DNA from: Cupriavidus laharis
GTDB lineage: Bacteria; Pseudomonadota; Gammaproteobacteria; Burkholderiales; Burkholderiaceae
Length of the DNA: 64,000 nucleotides
Assembly (NCBI RefSeq): GCF_914271435.1
Contig: NZ_CAJZAI010000017.1
Span: 35,914-99,913 of the forward strand
Direction: 5' to 3'
The notes under the pieces are model-generated. The model had not been told where the DNA came from. It ran no database searches and worked only from the letters and a program-made list of their open reading frames with translations. Positions within the stretch are counted from its first letter, which is position 1, and each line of letters begins with the position of its first letter. Below, piece by piece: positions 8,391 to 16,497 of this stretch. The position numbers and the translations under genes are program-made.

Positions 8391-9505
8391 CCCACTGTGT
8401 CAGAGGGCTCGATAGCACGCCCCCGAGCCCGGTCCTCCCAGCCCGGCGGCACCACAAACCCACGCGATCGTTCGCGCCACCAGCCCGGCGCTTGCGCGCC
8501 GGCGGGTTCCAGCTCGCACAGCATGACCGGCGACTCGCGGCGCCAGCCGTGATCGCGGTGAGGATCGGCAAAACGCTCGGCCAGCGCCTCGCGAAGGGAC
8601 TCCGCCGCTTCCGTGTCGCCCTCTTCCAGCAGCGCGCCGGACAACCAGCCCGTACGCGGCAGCCGGCACCAGCGCGTGCCTGACGCCTGGCGGGCGCGTG
8701 CGAACCAGTCATCGAGCGTGGACCACCAGCCGTGCAGATGGTTGCCGGCAATGCCCAGCCTGTCCAGCCCTTGCGGCACCTGACCGTCGCGATAGAACAG
8801 CCACCCCAGCAGATAGACTTCGCTGCGATCGACCGAGCGGTTCAGCAATACCCGCGCCTCTGCCGTGCGGGCCAGCGGCAGCTGCCGGCGCACGATGTGG
8901 TCGAGCTTGTCGCCGAGCCGGTCCACGAGGTTCGGCCCGACAAACCCGCGCAGCCCCAGCGGTTGTCTAGCACCGGCATCGACCATCAGGTAGAACTTGG
9001 CGGCCATTTCCCAATGCACCACCTCGCCGCTGCCCTGGTCCCGCCAGACGAAGTCGAGTTCGCCGAGCGTCTGGATGCCATGCCCGTGTGCACGCCTGAC
9101 CGGTACGTTCGCCGCCAGCAGTTCCAGCCCCTGCGCATGGCGCAGCGCGAAATGCAGCAGGCGTTCGGCGTGGCGCCCCAGTCGCAGGCTGCGGGCGCGG
9201 CCGGGCTCTTCGGGCAAGGCATCGGTAATGCCGTCGGCAAGTTCGGCAATGGTGGCGGGCAAGACGGCGGGATCTGCCTGGTCAAGCCAGTGCTCCCAGG
9301 CGGACAGGGTGCCCGCGGGCCAGCGGGCCAGGCCCGCGCCGCCATTGCCGGCGTCGGACAGGCTCTCGAGCAAGGGCGGGGACAACGTGCACCAGGCCAG
9401 GTCGCGCGTGCGTGGCGACTGCGCCTGTCGCCACAGCGGCAGCGCCGGCGCATGCACGCCGTTGCCGCCGTGGTTCAGCGAAAGGTCAGGCCTGAGCTCC
9501 CGCAC
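8387..9505 (-). CDS. DUF1853 family protein
   Basis: This 372-residue soluble protein has no known biochemical function. It carries the conserved DUF1853 core, including LLHFALRHAQGLELLA, LGELDFVWRD and VVHWEMAAKFYL. The E-x-D and E-x-K spacing there recalls a PD-(D/E)xK nuclease-like arrangement, but that reading is mine. It is last in the tsaB-rimI-udg run and its start overlaps the udg stop by 20 bases. Its TAG shares the palindrome CTAG (8387-8390) with the convergent lplT stop. Confidence 0.82.
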   Translation of the reverse strand: MRELRPDLSLNHGGNGVHAPALPLWRQAQSPRTRDLAWCTLSPPLLESLSDAGNGGAGLARWPAGTLSAWEHWLDQADPAVLPATIAELADGITDALPEEPGRARSLRLGRHAERLLHFALRHAQGLELLAANVPVRRAHGHGIQTLGELDFVWRDQGSGEVVHWEMAAKFYLMVDAGARQPLGLRGFVGPNLVDRLGDKLDHIVRRQLPLARTAEARVLLNRSVDRSEVYLLGWLFYRDGQVPQGLDRLGIAGNHLHGWWSTLDDWFARARQASGTRWCRLPRTGWLSGALLEEGDTEAAESLREALAERFADPHRDHGWRRESPVMLCELEPAGAQAPGWWRERSRGFVVPPGWEDRARGRAIEPSDTVG

Positions 9506-10337
9506 GGTCGTGTACCTCGCGGGCCAGGCACAGGTCTTCCCAGGCGCGTGCCTTGTCAGTCAGGGTGCGCAGCAGGTAGGCGGGATGATAGGTGACCACC
9601 ACGGGAATCCCCTCGTAGCTGTGCACGGTGCCGCGCAGCTTGCCGATTGGCGTAGTGGTGCGCAACAGCGACTGGGCAGCAAAGCGGCCCAGCACGACAA
9701 TGACCCTGGGCCGCACCAGCGCGATCTGCCGCTTCAGGAACGGCTCGCACTGCTCCACCTCTGCCGGTTCCGGGTTGCGGTTGCCGGGCGGACGGCACTT
9801 GAGCACATTTGCGATAAACACATTGCGTCCGCGCTTGAGTCCCAGCGAGCCCAGCATGTTGTCGAGCAGCTTGCCGGCCTGGCCGACGAACGGCTCGCCT
9901 TGCCGGTCTTCATTCTCGCCCGGCGCCTCGCCGACCAGCATCCATTCCGCCCCCCGGTCGCCAACGCCGAACACGGTATTGGTGCGCGTCTTGCACAGTC
10001 CGCAGGCCGTGCAAGACGCCACAGCGGCATCAAGCGCCGGCCAGTCCATGGCCCCGATGACAGCCCCGCGGTCCTGAACGGGTGCCATGCGCTCAGGTTC
10101 GGCGATGGCAGGCAGCCCAGGCTCTGCAAGGTCCGGCACCAGGGCCATGGCAACGGGAGCCTGCGCTTCGGCGGGCTCCGGCAGCAGCACAGGTTCGGCC
10201 GGAGCCTCGGGCTCGGCCAGCATGGAGGCTGGGAGGTCCCCTCCCGCTGCGGCATCCTGCGGGGCGCCCATGGGCTTGCGCGGCACCCACTCCGTCGGAA
10301 TGCCAAGCACTTCCAGGAACTGCGCGCGGCGGCTCAT
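9486..10337 (-). CDS. Uracil-DNA glycosylase, family 4 (Fe-S type)
   Basis: The enzyme removes uracil from DNA. In the 283-residue product, residues 1-100 are a low-complexity Ala/Pro/Glu-rich region, and the catalytic domain follows. Iron-sulfur ligands are C112-x2-C115, C181 and C197. Motif A is GEAPGENEDRQGEPFVGQAG at 136-155, and motif B is H251-PAYLLR. The N-terminal half is longer than in thermophilic family 4 enzymes, and some relatives are annotated as phage SPO1 DNA-polymerase-like. Its ATG overlaps the rimI stop as ATGA. Confidence 0.9.
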   Translation of the reverse strand: MSRRAQFLEVLGIPTEWVPRKPMGAPQDAAAGGDLPASMLAEPEAPAEPVLLPEPAEAQAPVAMALVPDLAEPGLPAIAEPERMAPVQDRGAVIGAMDWPALDAAVASCTACGLCKTRTNTVFGVGDRGAEWMLVGEAPGENEDRQGEPFVGQAGKLLDNMLGSLGLKRGRNVFIANVLKCRPPGNRNPEPAEVEQCEPFLKRQIALVRPRVIVVLGRFAAQSLLRTTTPIGKLRGTVHSYEGIPVVVTYHPAYLLRTLTDKARAWEDLCLAREVHDRAGAQA

Positions 10338-10879
10338 GCTGCGCCCTCCCCGCCGGGCCAGGCACGGCGCAGCACCAGCGCGTCTTCGCGAGCCTTGCCG
10401 AACGCCGGATAGTAGCCCTTGCGCCGGCCGATCTCGACAAAGCCCGCCTCAAGATAGAGCGCCAGCGCTCCCGTGTTGGAGGGCCGCACCTCCAGCAACA
10501 CGGTATGCAGGTGGTGCGTGTGCGATGTGGCCAGCACCACTGCCAGCATCAGGCGGCCCAGCCCCTGCCGTTGCCGGCGCGGCTCCACGGTGATGTTGAG
10601 CAGGTGCATCTCGTCGACCACCGGCATCAGCACGGCATACGCCACCAGCGTGCCGGATGGATCGCGCAGCGTCAGGCCCATATGGCCGGCCTTGATGGAG
10701 TTCTCGAAATTGCCGCGCGTCCACGGATGGCTGTAGGCGCGCGCCTCGATCTCGGCCACCGCCTGCAGATCCAGCGCGCTCATGCGCTCGATCGCCCAAC
10801 CGTCGGCCAGCGCAGGCATGACCGGAATGTCCGGCCAGGCCGGCGCCTCGGCCGCATCCGAACGGTAGGACACGCTCAT
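10334..10879 (-). CDS. rimI: Ribosomal protein S18-alanine N-acetyltransferase
   Basis: RimI is a GNAT enzyme that acetylates the N terminus of ribosomal protein S18. The 181-residue product contains the acetyl-CoA loop RRQRQGLGRLML, the LLEVRPSNTGALALY segment and a C-terminal GYYP motif. I chose ATG 10879, which overlaps the tsaB stop as ATGA. Earlier in-frame starts lie inside tsaB. The tsaB-rimI pairing is common in proteobacteria. Confidence 0.9.
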   Translation of the reverse strand: MSVSYRSDAAEAPAWPDIPVMPALADGWAIERMSALDLQAVAEIEARAYSHPWTRGNFENSIKAGHMGLTLRDPSGTLVAYAVLMPVVDEMHLLNITVEPRRQRQGLGRLMLAVVLATSHTHHLHTVLLEVRPSNTGALALYLEAGFVEIGRRKGYYPAFGKAREDALVLRRAWPGGEGAA

Positions 10880-11640
10880 GATGCGCTCCCCGCAGCCGCC
10901 TGCGCGGCGGCCTTGGCGGCAGCAGCCGCTTCGCGCTCCTCGATGGTCTGGGCGACCTTGTCGCGCAGATAGATCGGCATGGCGCGGGCGGCATCGATGG
11001 CCTCGCCGCGCGCCAGTGCACGCAGGGCGATGGCCACCATCGGCAGCGCCTGCGGCATGGCCTCGGGCAGCACGCGCGCGGCGCGCGCCAGGCCGGCCAG
11101 CCGTTCGCCGAACACCGTGGCAGCGTTGCCGGCCACCCAGAACTCCCCAGCGGGCAATGCCACGGTTTCGGGCGGACCAACCAGCATCGGCGTTTCGGCC
11201 ACCCATTCGTGCGCGGCGGCATCCCAGCGGAAGGCGCCCGAATAGGCCTCATCCATGCGCGCATCCAATGCGACCAGCACAGACACATCCGGCGGCAAGG
11301 CAGGCGTGGCGCCGCGTGCGCTTTCCGCGCAGGCCATCAGCGTATTGACCGGAATGACCGGCAGCCCGGCCCCGAAGGCCAGGCCCTGGGCCACGCCGCA
11401 GGCGGTGCGCAGGCCCGTGAACGAACCCGGGCCGGCCCCAAAGGCTATGGCCGCGCAATCGGCCAGCGCAATGCCGGCCTCGGCCAGCAGTTCGCCCGTG
11501 GCGGGCAGCACGCGCGCGGAAGAGCGCGCGCCGGTATGTTCATGGCGAGACCATGACTCGACCGCGCCATCTGCCGTGGCACGGCCCAGTGCGACAGAAC
11601 ACCACTCGGTGGAAGTTTCGACAGCAAGAATCCAGGACAT
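10876..11640 (-). CDS. tsaB: tRNA threonylcarbamoyladenosine biosynthesis protein TsaB
   Basis: TsaB is the partner that, with TsaD and TsaE, makes the t6A modification at position 37 of ANN-decoding tRNAs. The 254-residue product shows the ASKHA fold start (ILAVETSTEWCSVALG) and the conserved GPGSFTGLR segment. ATG 11640 gives MSWILAVET, the expected N terminus. A frame reaching 11724 adds unrelated residues. It is first in the operon tsaB-rimI-udg-DUF1853. Confidence 0.93.
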   Translation of the reverse strand: MSWILAVETSTEWCSVALGRATADGAVESWSRHEHTGARSSARVLPATGELLAEAGIALADCAAIAFGAGPGSFTGLRTACGVAQGLAFGAGLPVIPVNTLMACAESARGATPALPPDVSVLVALDARMDEAYSGAFRWDAAAHEWVAETPMLVGPPETVALPAGEFWVAGNAATVFGERLAGLARAARVLPEAMPQALPMVAIALRALARGEAIDAARAMPIYLRDKVAQTIEEREAAAAAKAAAQAAAGSAS

Positions 11641-11666
11641 GGCGCGATTGTAGCCGGTGACGCCCC

Positions 11667-11691
11667 AAACCGAGTCCTTCCTCGGTTTTTT
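11667..11691 (+). terminator. Terminator-like hairpin between tsaB and acyl-CoA-binding gene
   Basis: AAACCGAG/CTCGGTTT forms an 8-bp stem with a TCCTTC loop and continues into further Ts on the plus strand. No plus-strand gene lies upstream for about 3.3 kb. It probably stops antisense transcripts, or folds in the 5' leader of tsaB on the other strand. Confidence 0.55.
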
Positions 11692-11762
11692 GACAGGTGT
11701 GCGTGCCGGGTTGGGGGCTATCATCGGGCCACTCTTTTCTCTCGAACCCTCCAGGAGACCCC

Positions 11763-12032
11763 ATGAGTGACCTGCAAGCCCGCTTCGACCAGGCCCAGAT
11801 CGATGTCAAGCAGCTCAGCGAGCGCCCCAGCAACATGACACTGCTGCGCCTGTATGCGCTGTTCAAGCAAGGCAGCGAGGGCGACGCCCACGGCGACAAG
11901 CCCGGCATGACCGATTTTGTCGGCCGCTACAAGTTCGAAGCGTGGGAAGCCCTCAAGGGCACCACCAGGGATGCAGCGATGGAAAGCTACATCGCTCTGG
12001 TGGAAGAATTGCGCAGCGGCGCCACGAACTGA
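11763..12032 (+). CDS. Acyl-CoA-binding protein
   Basis: This small (89 aa) soluble four-helix protein of the ACBP family binds long-chain acyl-CoA in the cytosol. It shows the family landmarks LLRLYALFKQ, a Gly/Asp loop and the YKFEAWEALKG motif, whose Tyr, Lys and Trp contact CoA. The start ATG 11763 has GGAG upstream (CCAGGAGACCCC). It is monocistronic, with only 18 bases separating its stop from the convergent efflux gene stop. ACBPs are uncommon in bacteria but frequent in Burkholderiales. Confidence 0.92.
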   Translation: MSDLQARFDQAQIDVKQLSERPSNMTLLRLYALFKQGSEGDAHGDKPGMTDFVGRYKFEAWEALKGTTRDAAMESYIALVEELRSGATN

Positions 12033-12050
12033 TATCCGCAGGCGCCGGCG

Positions 12051-13532
12051 TCAACCGCCTGGCACCGGCTTCGGCCGGATGCGCCAGGACGCCAGGATGG
12101 CCGTGGCAATCACCACGCCCACGGCCAGGAAGGTTTCATCGAAGGCGCGGATGCGCGCGGCCTGCGCCAGCACATCGCCGCCCTGCCCCAACACCGCGCC
12201 ATGCTGGTTCAGCCGCCATTGCAGGCCAACGCCCGCCAGGCTGACGCCGATCGCCCCGCCGAGCTGGCGTACGAAATTGATGCAGCTCGACCCCTGCGCA
12301 ATCAGCGAGAAATCCACGCCGCGCATCGACCCGAGCGTCAGCGACGGCAGGATGCAACCCAGGCCAATACGCCCGAGCACCGCCAGCGCCACCAGCACCA
12401 GGTACGGCGTGGACGGCGAGCCCGTCGCCATCAAAAGGAACGACAACGCCAGCAGCACAAGGCCGAACGACACCTGATGATGCGGCGACACCCGGTGCGT
12501 GACGCGCCCCGCCACCGCAATCGTCAGCGCCAGTGCGACGCCGGCCGGCAGCAGCACCAGGCCCGCGCGCGACGGCGTGTAGCTCAGCGCCATCTGCATG
12601 TACACCGGCAGCAGGTAGGTCGAGCCGAACAGGCCGGCGCCGTAGATGAAAGCCACCACCGCGCCCGCAGAGAACTGCCGGTAGCTGTACAGCCGCATGT
12701 CCATCAGCGGATCGGCCGCACGCAGCTGCCACATCACGAACACCACAATCAGCACCACGCCCAGGCCGGCCAGCATCAGCCCGGCGGTCACGCTTTCGCG
12801 CATTTCCACCAGGCCGTTCAGCAGGCAGACCGTCGCGATGCCGGCCAGCGCCAGCCCGCGCCAGTCCAGTGGCTTGCGCTCGCCCATCATGATCGAATCG
12901 ACGGCCATGAAGCGCCGCGCCATAACCGCGCCAAGCAGGGTCAGCGGCACCACCACGAAGAAAATGGAACGCCAGCCAAATGCCTCCACGAGGAAACCGC
13001 CCAGGCTTGGCCCGAGCGCCGGCGCCAGCACCACGCCGAATCCGAACAGGCTCATGGCCTTGCCCTGCTCGCGCTCCTCGAACACGCGCAGCACCAGGAT
13101 GTTGGGCAGCGGCTGCATGATGCCCGCCGCGGCGCCCTCGGCCACGCGCATCGCGATCATCACGCCATAGGTCGGCGACAGCCCGCCCACCAGTCCGCCC
13201 ACGCCCAGCAGCGCCAGCGCGCCCAAAAAGGTACGCCGCAGGCCATAGCGGTTGAGCAGCCATGGCGTGAGCAGCATCGCCAGCGTCATCGCGATCATGA
13301 AGCTGGCCGCCACCCACTGGGCACGTTCCTGCCCCAGCACGAAATGCCGGCTCAGGTCCGGAATGGCAACGTTGATGATGGTGGAGGAAACGATGGACGA
13401 CATCGTCCCCAACATGAGCGTGAGCAGCACCAGCCAGCGCAGCCGGTCGCCATAGCGCTCGCGCAGCACAGCGCGGGTCGGCCCGCCCGACCCGCCGCCG
13501 GAGCCCTCCGGCGCAAGCGGGGCGCGGCTCAC
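12051..13532 (-). CDS. DHA2-family MFS efflux transporter (EmrB/QacA type)
   Basis: This inner-membrane drug:H+ antiporter has 493 residues and about 14 hydrophobic helices. DHA2 features are visible: the opening VSSTIINVAIPDLSRHF, motif A-like LLNRYGLRRTFL and a motif C-like region near GFGVVLAPALGPSLGGFL. The substrate is not predictable. The start is GTG 13532, which overlaps the upstream SRPBCC stop as GTGA, so the two genes are translationally coupled. No membrane-fusion (EmrA) partner is next to it. Confidence 0.88.
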   Translation of the reverse strand: MSRAPLAPEGSGGGSGGPTRAVLRERYGDRLRWLVLLTLMLGTMSSIVSSTIINVAIPDLSRHFVLGQERAQWVAASFMIAMTLAMLLTPWLLNRYGLRRTFLGALALLGVGGLVGGLSPTYGVMIAMRVAEGAAAGIMQPLPNILVLRVFEEREQGKAMSLFGFGVVLAPALGPSLGGFLVEAFGWRSIFFVVVPLTLLGAVMARRFMAVDSIMMGERKPLDWRGLALAGIATVCLLNGLVEMRESVTAGLMLAGLGVVLIVVFVMWQLRAADPLMDMRLYSYRQFSAGAVVAFIYGAGLFGSTYLLPVYMQMALSYTPSRAGLVLLPAGVALALTIAVAGRVTHRVSPHHQVSFGLVLLALSFLLMATGSPSTPYLVLVALAVLGRIGLGCILPSLTLGSMRGVDFSLIAQGSSCINFVRQLGGAIGVSLAGVGLQWRLNQHGAVLGQGGDVLAQAARIRAFDETFLAVGVVIATAILASWRIRPKPVPGG

Positions 13533-13999
13533 CCCAGGCGCCCCGTGGCGGCGATCTCGCGGATCTTGCGGACGGTGTCGATGTCGGCCTCGTGGTAGGC
13601 GGACTTGACGATCTCGGCGTAGCGGTCGTCGCCGCTGGCGTCCACGGCCGGCATGGTCGTGTCGTAGACAAAGCGCAGCAGCAGTGCACCCGGCGCAGGG
13701 GTCTCGATCACCATCGTCAACGTGCCACCGGCGTGTTCGGCCGTGGCGGCGGTCTCATAGCGAACCTGGCGGCGGGGTTCGAACACCACGCGGTCACGGA
13801 TAGCCGCCGCGCCGAAATGCAGCACGCGGCCGATCCAACCTTCGCCGCGGCCGACGACTTCCGCCCGGTCCAGGCCCAGCACGAATAGTTCGGGCGACTC
13901 GGCGCGCAGGACCAGCCCTTGCCAGAGCTGGTCAGGCGTGAGCGGATCCAGTTGAGGATTGCCTGGATCGTTGATCTCTACCAAGTGCTCGAAACGCAA
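13529..13999 (-). CDS. SRPBCC (START-like) protein, DUF1857/AtaL type
   Basis: This 156-residue soluble protein begins MRFEHLVEINDPGNPQLDPL, followed by LWQGLVLRA, typical of the AtaL-like DUF1857 family. The fold has a deep hydrophobic cavity, and its biochemical role is unknown. The start is TTG 13999 preceded by GAGG. It is coupled by a GTGA overlap to the efflux pump downstream, so it may bind or act on a hydrophobic compound that the pump exports. That link is inference. Confidence 0.78.
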   Translation of the reverse strand: MRFEHLVEINDPGNPQLDPLTPDQLWQGLVLRAESPELFVLGLDRAEVVGRGEGWIGRVLHFGAAAIRDRVVFEPRRQVRYETAATAEHAGGTLTMVIETPAPGALLLRFVYDTTMPAVDASGDDRYAEIVKSAYHEADIDTVRKIREIAATGRLG

Positions 14000-14300
14000 C
14001 TTTCCTCTCCATGTTTTGATGTAATCGATATTATGAAGTGTCTTGCCTGTTCGTCAGCACCATTTCACTGCGCAGCGCAGCATCGGCGCCACGCTTGCCC
14101 GGAGTCACCGCATGGCTCCGAACGCCAGGCCTGAAGCCCAAGGTCCCCAGGATGCCGATGCCCGCTTGGCCCTCGGCGATGCGCTGCAGCCCGCGGTGCG
14201 CGAGCTCCTGGCGCGGTGATATCGCTCCTGACAGGAGTTGTCAGGAGTAGAAGCGCACAATGCGCGGGCATTCCGCCCCCGAAGCTGTCAGGAGACCGTA
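14000..14300. other. Gap between SRPBCC and VOC genes
   Basis: This region holds promoters for two divergent genes and the inverted repeat described separately. On the minus strand an open stretch (14031 to about 14245) has coding-like codon use, for example ELAHRGLQRIAEGQ. It has no proper start and no family I recognise. It may be a gene remnant. Confidence 0.3.
14225..14247. promoter_or_regulatory. Inverted repeat upstream of the VOC gene
   Basis: CTCCTGACA (14225-14233) and TGTCAGGAG (14239-14247) form a perfect 9-bp dyad with a 5-base spacer. A third GTCAGGAG half-site overlaps the VOC ribosome-binding site. This looks like the operator of a dimeric repressor shared by the two divergent genes. 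Confidence 0.55.
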
Positions 14301-14708
14301 ATGGAGTTACTGATCAACATTGATGTCGATGACCTGCCGCGCGGCATTGGCTTCTACCAGGAAGGACTGGGCCTGCGCCTGAGCCGCAAGTTGTTCGACG
14401 AGACCGTAGCCGAAATGACGGGCGGCGCCACGCCCATCTACCTGCTCGCCAAGCCGCCCGGCTCACGCCCGACCACACGCGCCGATACCCGGCGCGACTA
14501 CCGCCGGCACTGGACGCCGGTGCACCTCGATTTTGTCGTGGATAACCTCGAAGCCGCCATCGAACGCGCGCTGGAGGCCGGCGCCGAGATCGAGGACTGG
14601 CCGCAGGAGTTCGACTGGGGTCGGCAGGCCACGCTGTCGGACCCGTTCGGGCATGGGCTTTGTTTTATTGAGTGGAAGGGTGAGGGGTATGGGTCGGGTA
14701 GGCAATAG
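14301..14708 (+). CDS. VOC (glyoxalase/dioxygenase-superfamily) protein
   Basis: This 135-residue protein has the paired beta-alpha-beta-beta-beta layout of the vicinal oxygen chelate superfamily. LINIDVDDLPRGIGFYQEGLGL opens module one, and VHLDFVVDNLEAAIERALEAG then FGHGLCFIEW form module two. Metal-ligand candidates are H in VHLDF and E in FIEW. The substrate is unknown; glyoxalase, antibiotic-binding and dioxygenase roles are all possible. ATG 14301 has GGAG just upstream. Confidence 0.82.
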   Translation: MELLINIDVDDLPRGIGFYQEGLGLRLSRKLFDETVAEMTGGATPIYLLAKPPGSRPTTRADTRRDYRRHWTPVHLDFVVDNLEAAIERALEAGAEIEDWPQEFDWGRQATLSDPFGHGLCFIEWKGEGYGSGRQ

Positions 14709-14903
14709 CCATGGATGAACAGTTGAAGAGAAGAAGAGCCTCAATCCGCATTCAGAGGAATCTGCTGGTGCAGCCGGGATGGCGCTGGCACAGTGCTGCG
14801 CCTGCACAACAGCATCCACCATGTGCCGCGACTCGCGGTCAAACGTTATAACATTGTGCTACTGCACTGATTTCAGCGCGACTAGCGAACCCGAGGTGGC
14901 GCA

Positions 14904-15152
14904 ATGAAAGCAACAATTCGCAAGATGGGAAACTCCCAGGGCGTGCTGATCCCAAAACCGATCCTCGCCCAATTGGGCCTGGAAGATGAGGTTGAAATGG
15001 AAGTCGAAAACGATGCGCTGGTCATCCGGCGTCCGAGGAACAAACCGCGCCATGGCTGGGCAGAAGCCAGCAAGGCGATCGCCGAAGCCGGCGACGATAC
15101 GCTTGTCCTGGGTGACTTTCCCAACGCTGGCGACGAAGACCTCAAATGGTAA
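14904..15152 (+). CDS. mazE: MazE/AbrB-type antitoxin
   Basis: This 82-residue protein has an N-terminal SpoVT/AbrB swapped-hairpin DNA-binding domain (MKATIRKMGNSQGVLIPKPI, then LGLEDEVEMEVENDALVIR) and an acidic C-terminal tail for toxin binding. A GAGG ribosome-binding site lies upstream of ATG 14904. Its last 7 bases overlap the toxin gene, the usual MazEF arrangement. Such antitoxins normally repress their own promoter. Confidence 0.9.
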   Translation: MKATIRKMGNSQGVLIPKPILAQLGLEDEVEMEVENDALVIRRPRNKPRHGWAEASKAIAEAGDDTLVLGDFPNAGDEDLKW

Positions 15153-15466
15153 GTCGTGGCGAGGTCTGGCTGGTTGCACTTGACCCGATGGTTGGCAGCG
15201 AAATCCGCAAGACACGTCCCTGCGTCATCCTTTCACCACCTGAACTCCATAACCATCTGCGCACTGTCATTGTCGCGCCCATGATGACCGGCAGTCGCCC
15301 CGCGCCATTCCGTACCCCCGTCACATTCCAGGGAAAGACTGGACTCATGCTGCTTGACCAGATCCGCACGGTCGATAAAGACAGGCTGGTCAAAAAGGCC
15401 GGGGAGGTCGTCGACGAGACCTTGCTGGCCGCATTGGCTGCCTTGCGCGAGATATTCGCAGACTAG
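15146..15466 (+). CDS. mazF: MazF/PemK-type mRNA interferase toxin
   Basis: The 106-residue toxin begins SRGEVWLVALDPMVGSEIRK with the conserved TRPCVIL segment, followed by TVIVAPMM and LMLLDQIRTVDKDRL. MazF toxins are ribosome-independent endoribonucleases that cut specific mRNA sequences. The conserved Arg in KTRPC and the Asp-Gln/Thr region (LDQIRTVD) are present, so it should be active. It is translationally coupled to mazE. Confidence 0.92.
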   Translation: MVSRGEVWLVALDPMVGSEIRKTRPCVILSPPELHNHLRTVIVAPMMTGSRPAPFRTPVTFQGKTGLMLLDQIRTVDKDRLVKKAGEVVDETLLAALAALREIFAD

Positions 15467-15681
15467 TCCCAGCCAACGGCTCCGCGCCCGGCATTAAATG
15501 CCAGATTTTTCATTCCGCTTGAATTCATAAGCATATGAAAAAGAAATAGACGCAAAAATCCCCTGCGCCACCCCGCTTGGACGCAATTGCGTTAATCTGT
15601 GGCCCTCGCCTGCCGACCTCACCCGGACTACGGCGAGGCGCCTTTCAAGCCACAAGCTTCCAATAACATCCAAACTCTCCT

Positions 15682-16497
15682 ATGCGCAGCATCTCCCTTT
15701 ACAAGCGTCTGGCGGTTGTCGTGTCTGCCGTTGGTTTCATCGCCGCCGCGGGCAGCGTGTCGGCCCAGGAACAGACCATCCGCGTGGGCACCGTCAGCGG
15801 TCCGGACGCCGAAGTCTGGCAAGTCGTGCAGAAAGTGGCCAAGAAGAACGGCCTGAACGTGAAGGTCGTGGAATTCAACGACTACGTGCAGCCCAACGCC
15901 GCGCTCGACGCCGGCGACCTGGATGCCAACAGCTTCCAGCACCAGCCCTACCTGGACAGCCAGATCAAGCAGCGCGGCTACAAGATGGTGAGCGTGGGCT
16001 ACACCTATATCTCGCCGCTGGGGATTTACTCGAAGAACCTGAAGTCGCCCAAGGACCTGCCGCAGGGCGCCAAGGTCGCCGTGCCCAACGATCCGTCGAA
16101 CGAGAACCGCGCGCTGCTGCTGCTCCAGTCTCAGGGCGTGATCAAGCTTAAGGCTGGCGCGGGCTCCAACGGTGCCAATGCCACTCCGCTGGACGTGGCC
16201 GAGAACCCCAGGAAGCTGAAGATCGTGGAACTGGACGCCGCCCAGCTGGCCCGCGCCATGCCCGACGTCAGCGCCGCGGTCATCAACACCAACTACGCGC
16301 TGGCCGCCGGCCTGCAGCCGACCAAGGACGCGATCGGCCTGGAAGACATCCACAGCCCATATGCCAACATCATCGTGGTCCGCACCCAGGACAAGGACAA
16401 GCCGTGGGTGAAGAAGCTCGTGGCGGCTTACCAGTCGGAAGACGTGAAGCAGTTCATGAAGGCCCAGTTCAAGGGCGCAATGGTCCCGTCGTTCTGA
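15682..16497 (+). CDS. metQ: MetQ/NlpA-family ABC substrate-binding protein
   Basis: This periplasmic binding protein of the D-methionine/lipoprotein-28 family has 271 residues. It has a Sec signal peptide (MRSISLYKRLAVVVSAVGF) with a probable VSA-QEQ cleavage site and no lipobox cysteine, so it is soluble and not a lipoprotein. The core shows IRVGTVSGPDAEVWQVV, DYVQPNAALDAGDLDANSFQ and VVRTQDKDKPWVKKL. No metN or metI gene is adjacent, so it must serve a transporter elsewhere. The ligand is probably methionine or a related compound. Confidence 0.88.
   Translation: MRSISLYKRLAVVVSAVGFIAAAGSVSAQEQTIRVGTVSGPDAEVWQVVQKVAKKNGLNVKVVEFNDYVQPNAALDAGDLDANSFQHQPYLDSQIKQRGYKMVSVGYTYISPLGIYSKNLKSPKDLPQGAKVAVPNDPSNENRALLLLQSQGVIKLKAGAGSNGANATPLDVAENPRKLKIVELDAAQLARAMPDVSAAVINTNYALAAGLQPTKDAIGLEDIHSPYANIIVVRTQDKDKPWVKKLVAAYQSEDVKQFMKAQFKGAMVPSF

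Noticed and set aside
12201..13598. A 465-codon plus-strand frame over the DHA2 transporter
   Set aside because: It is a His/Arg/Gln-rich shadow of the membrane protein gene, with no ribosome-binding site or domain.
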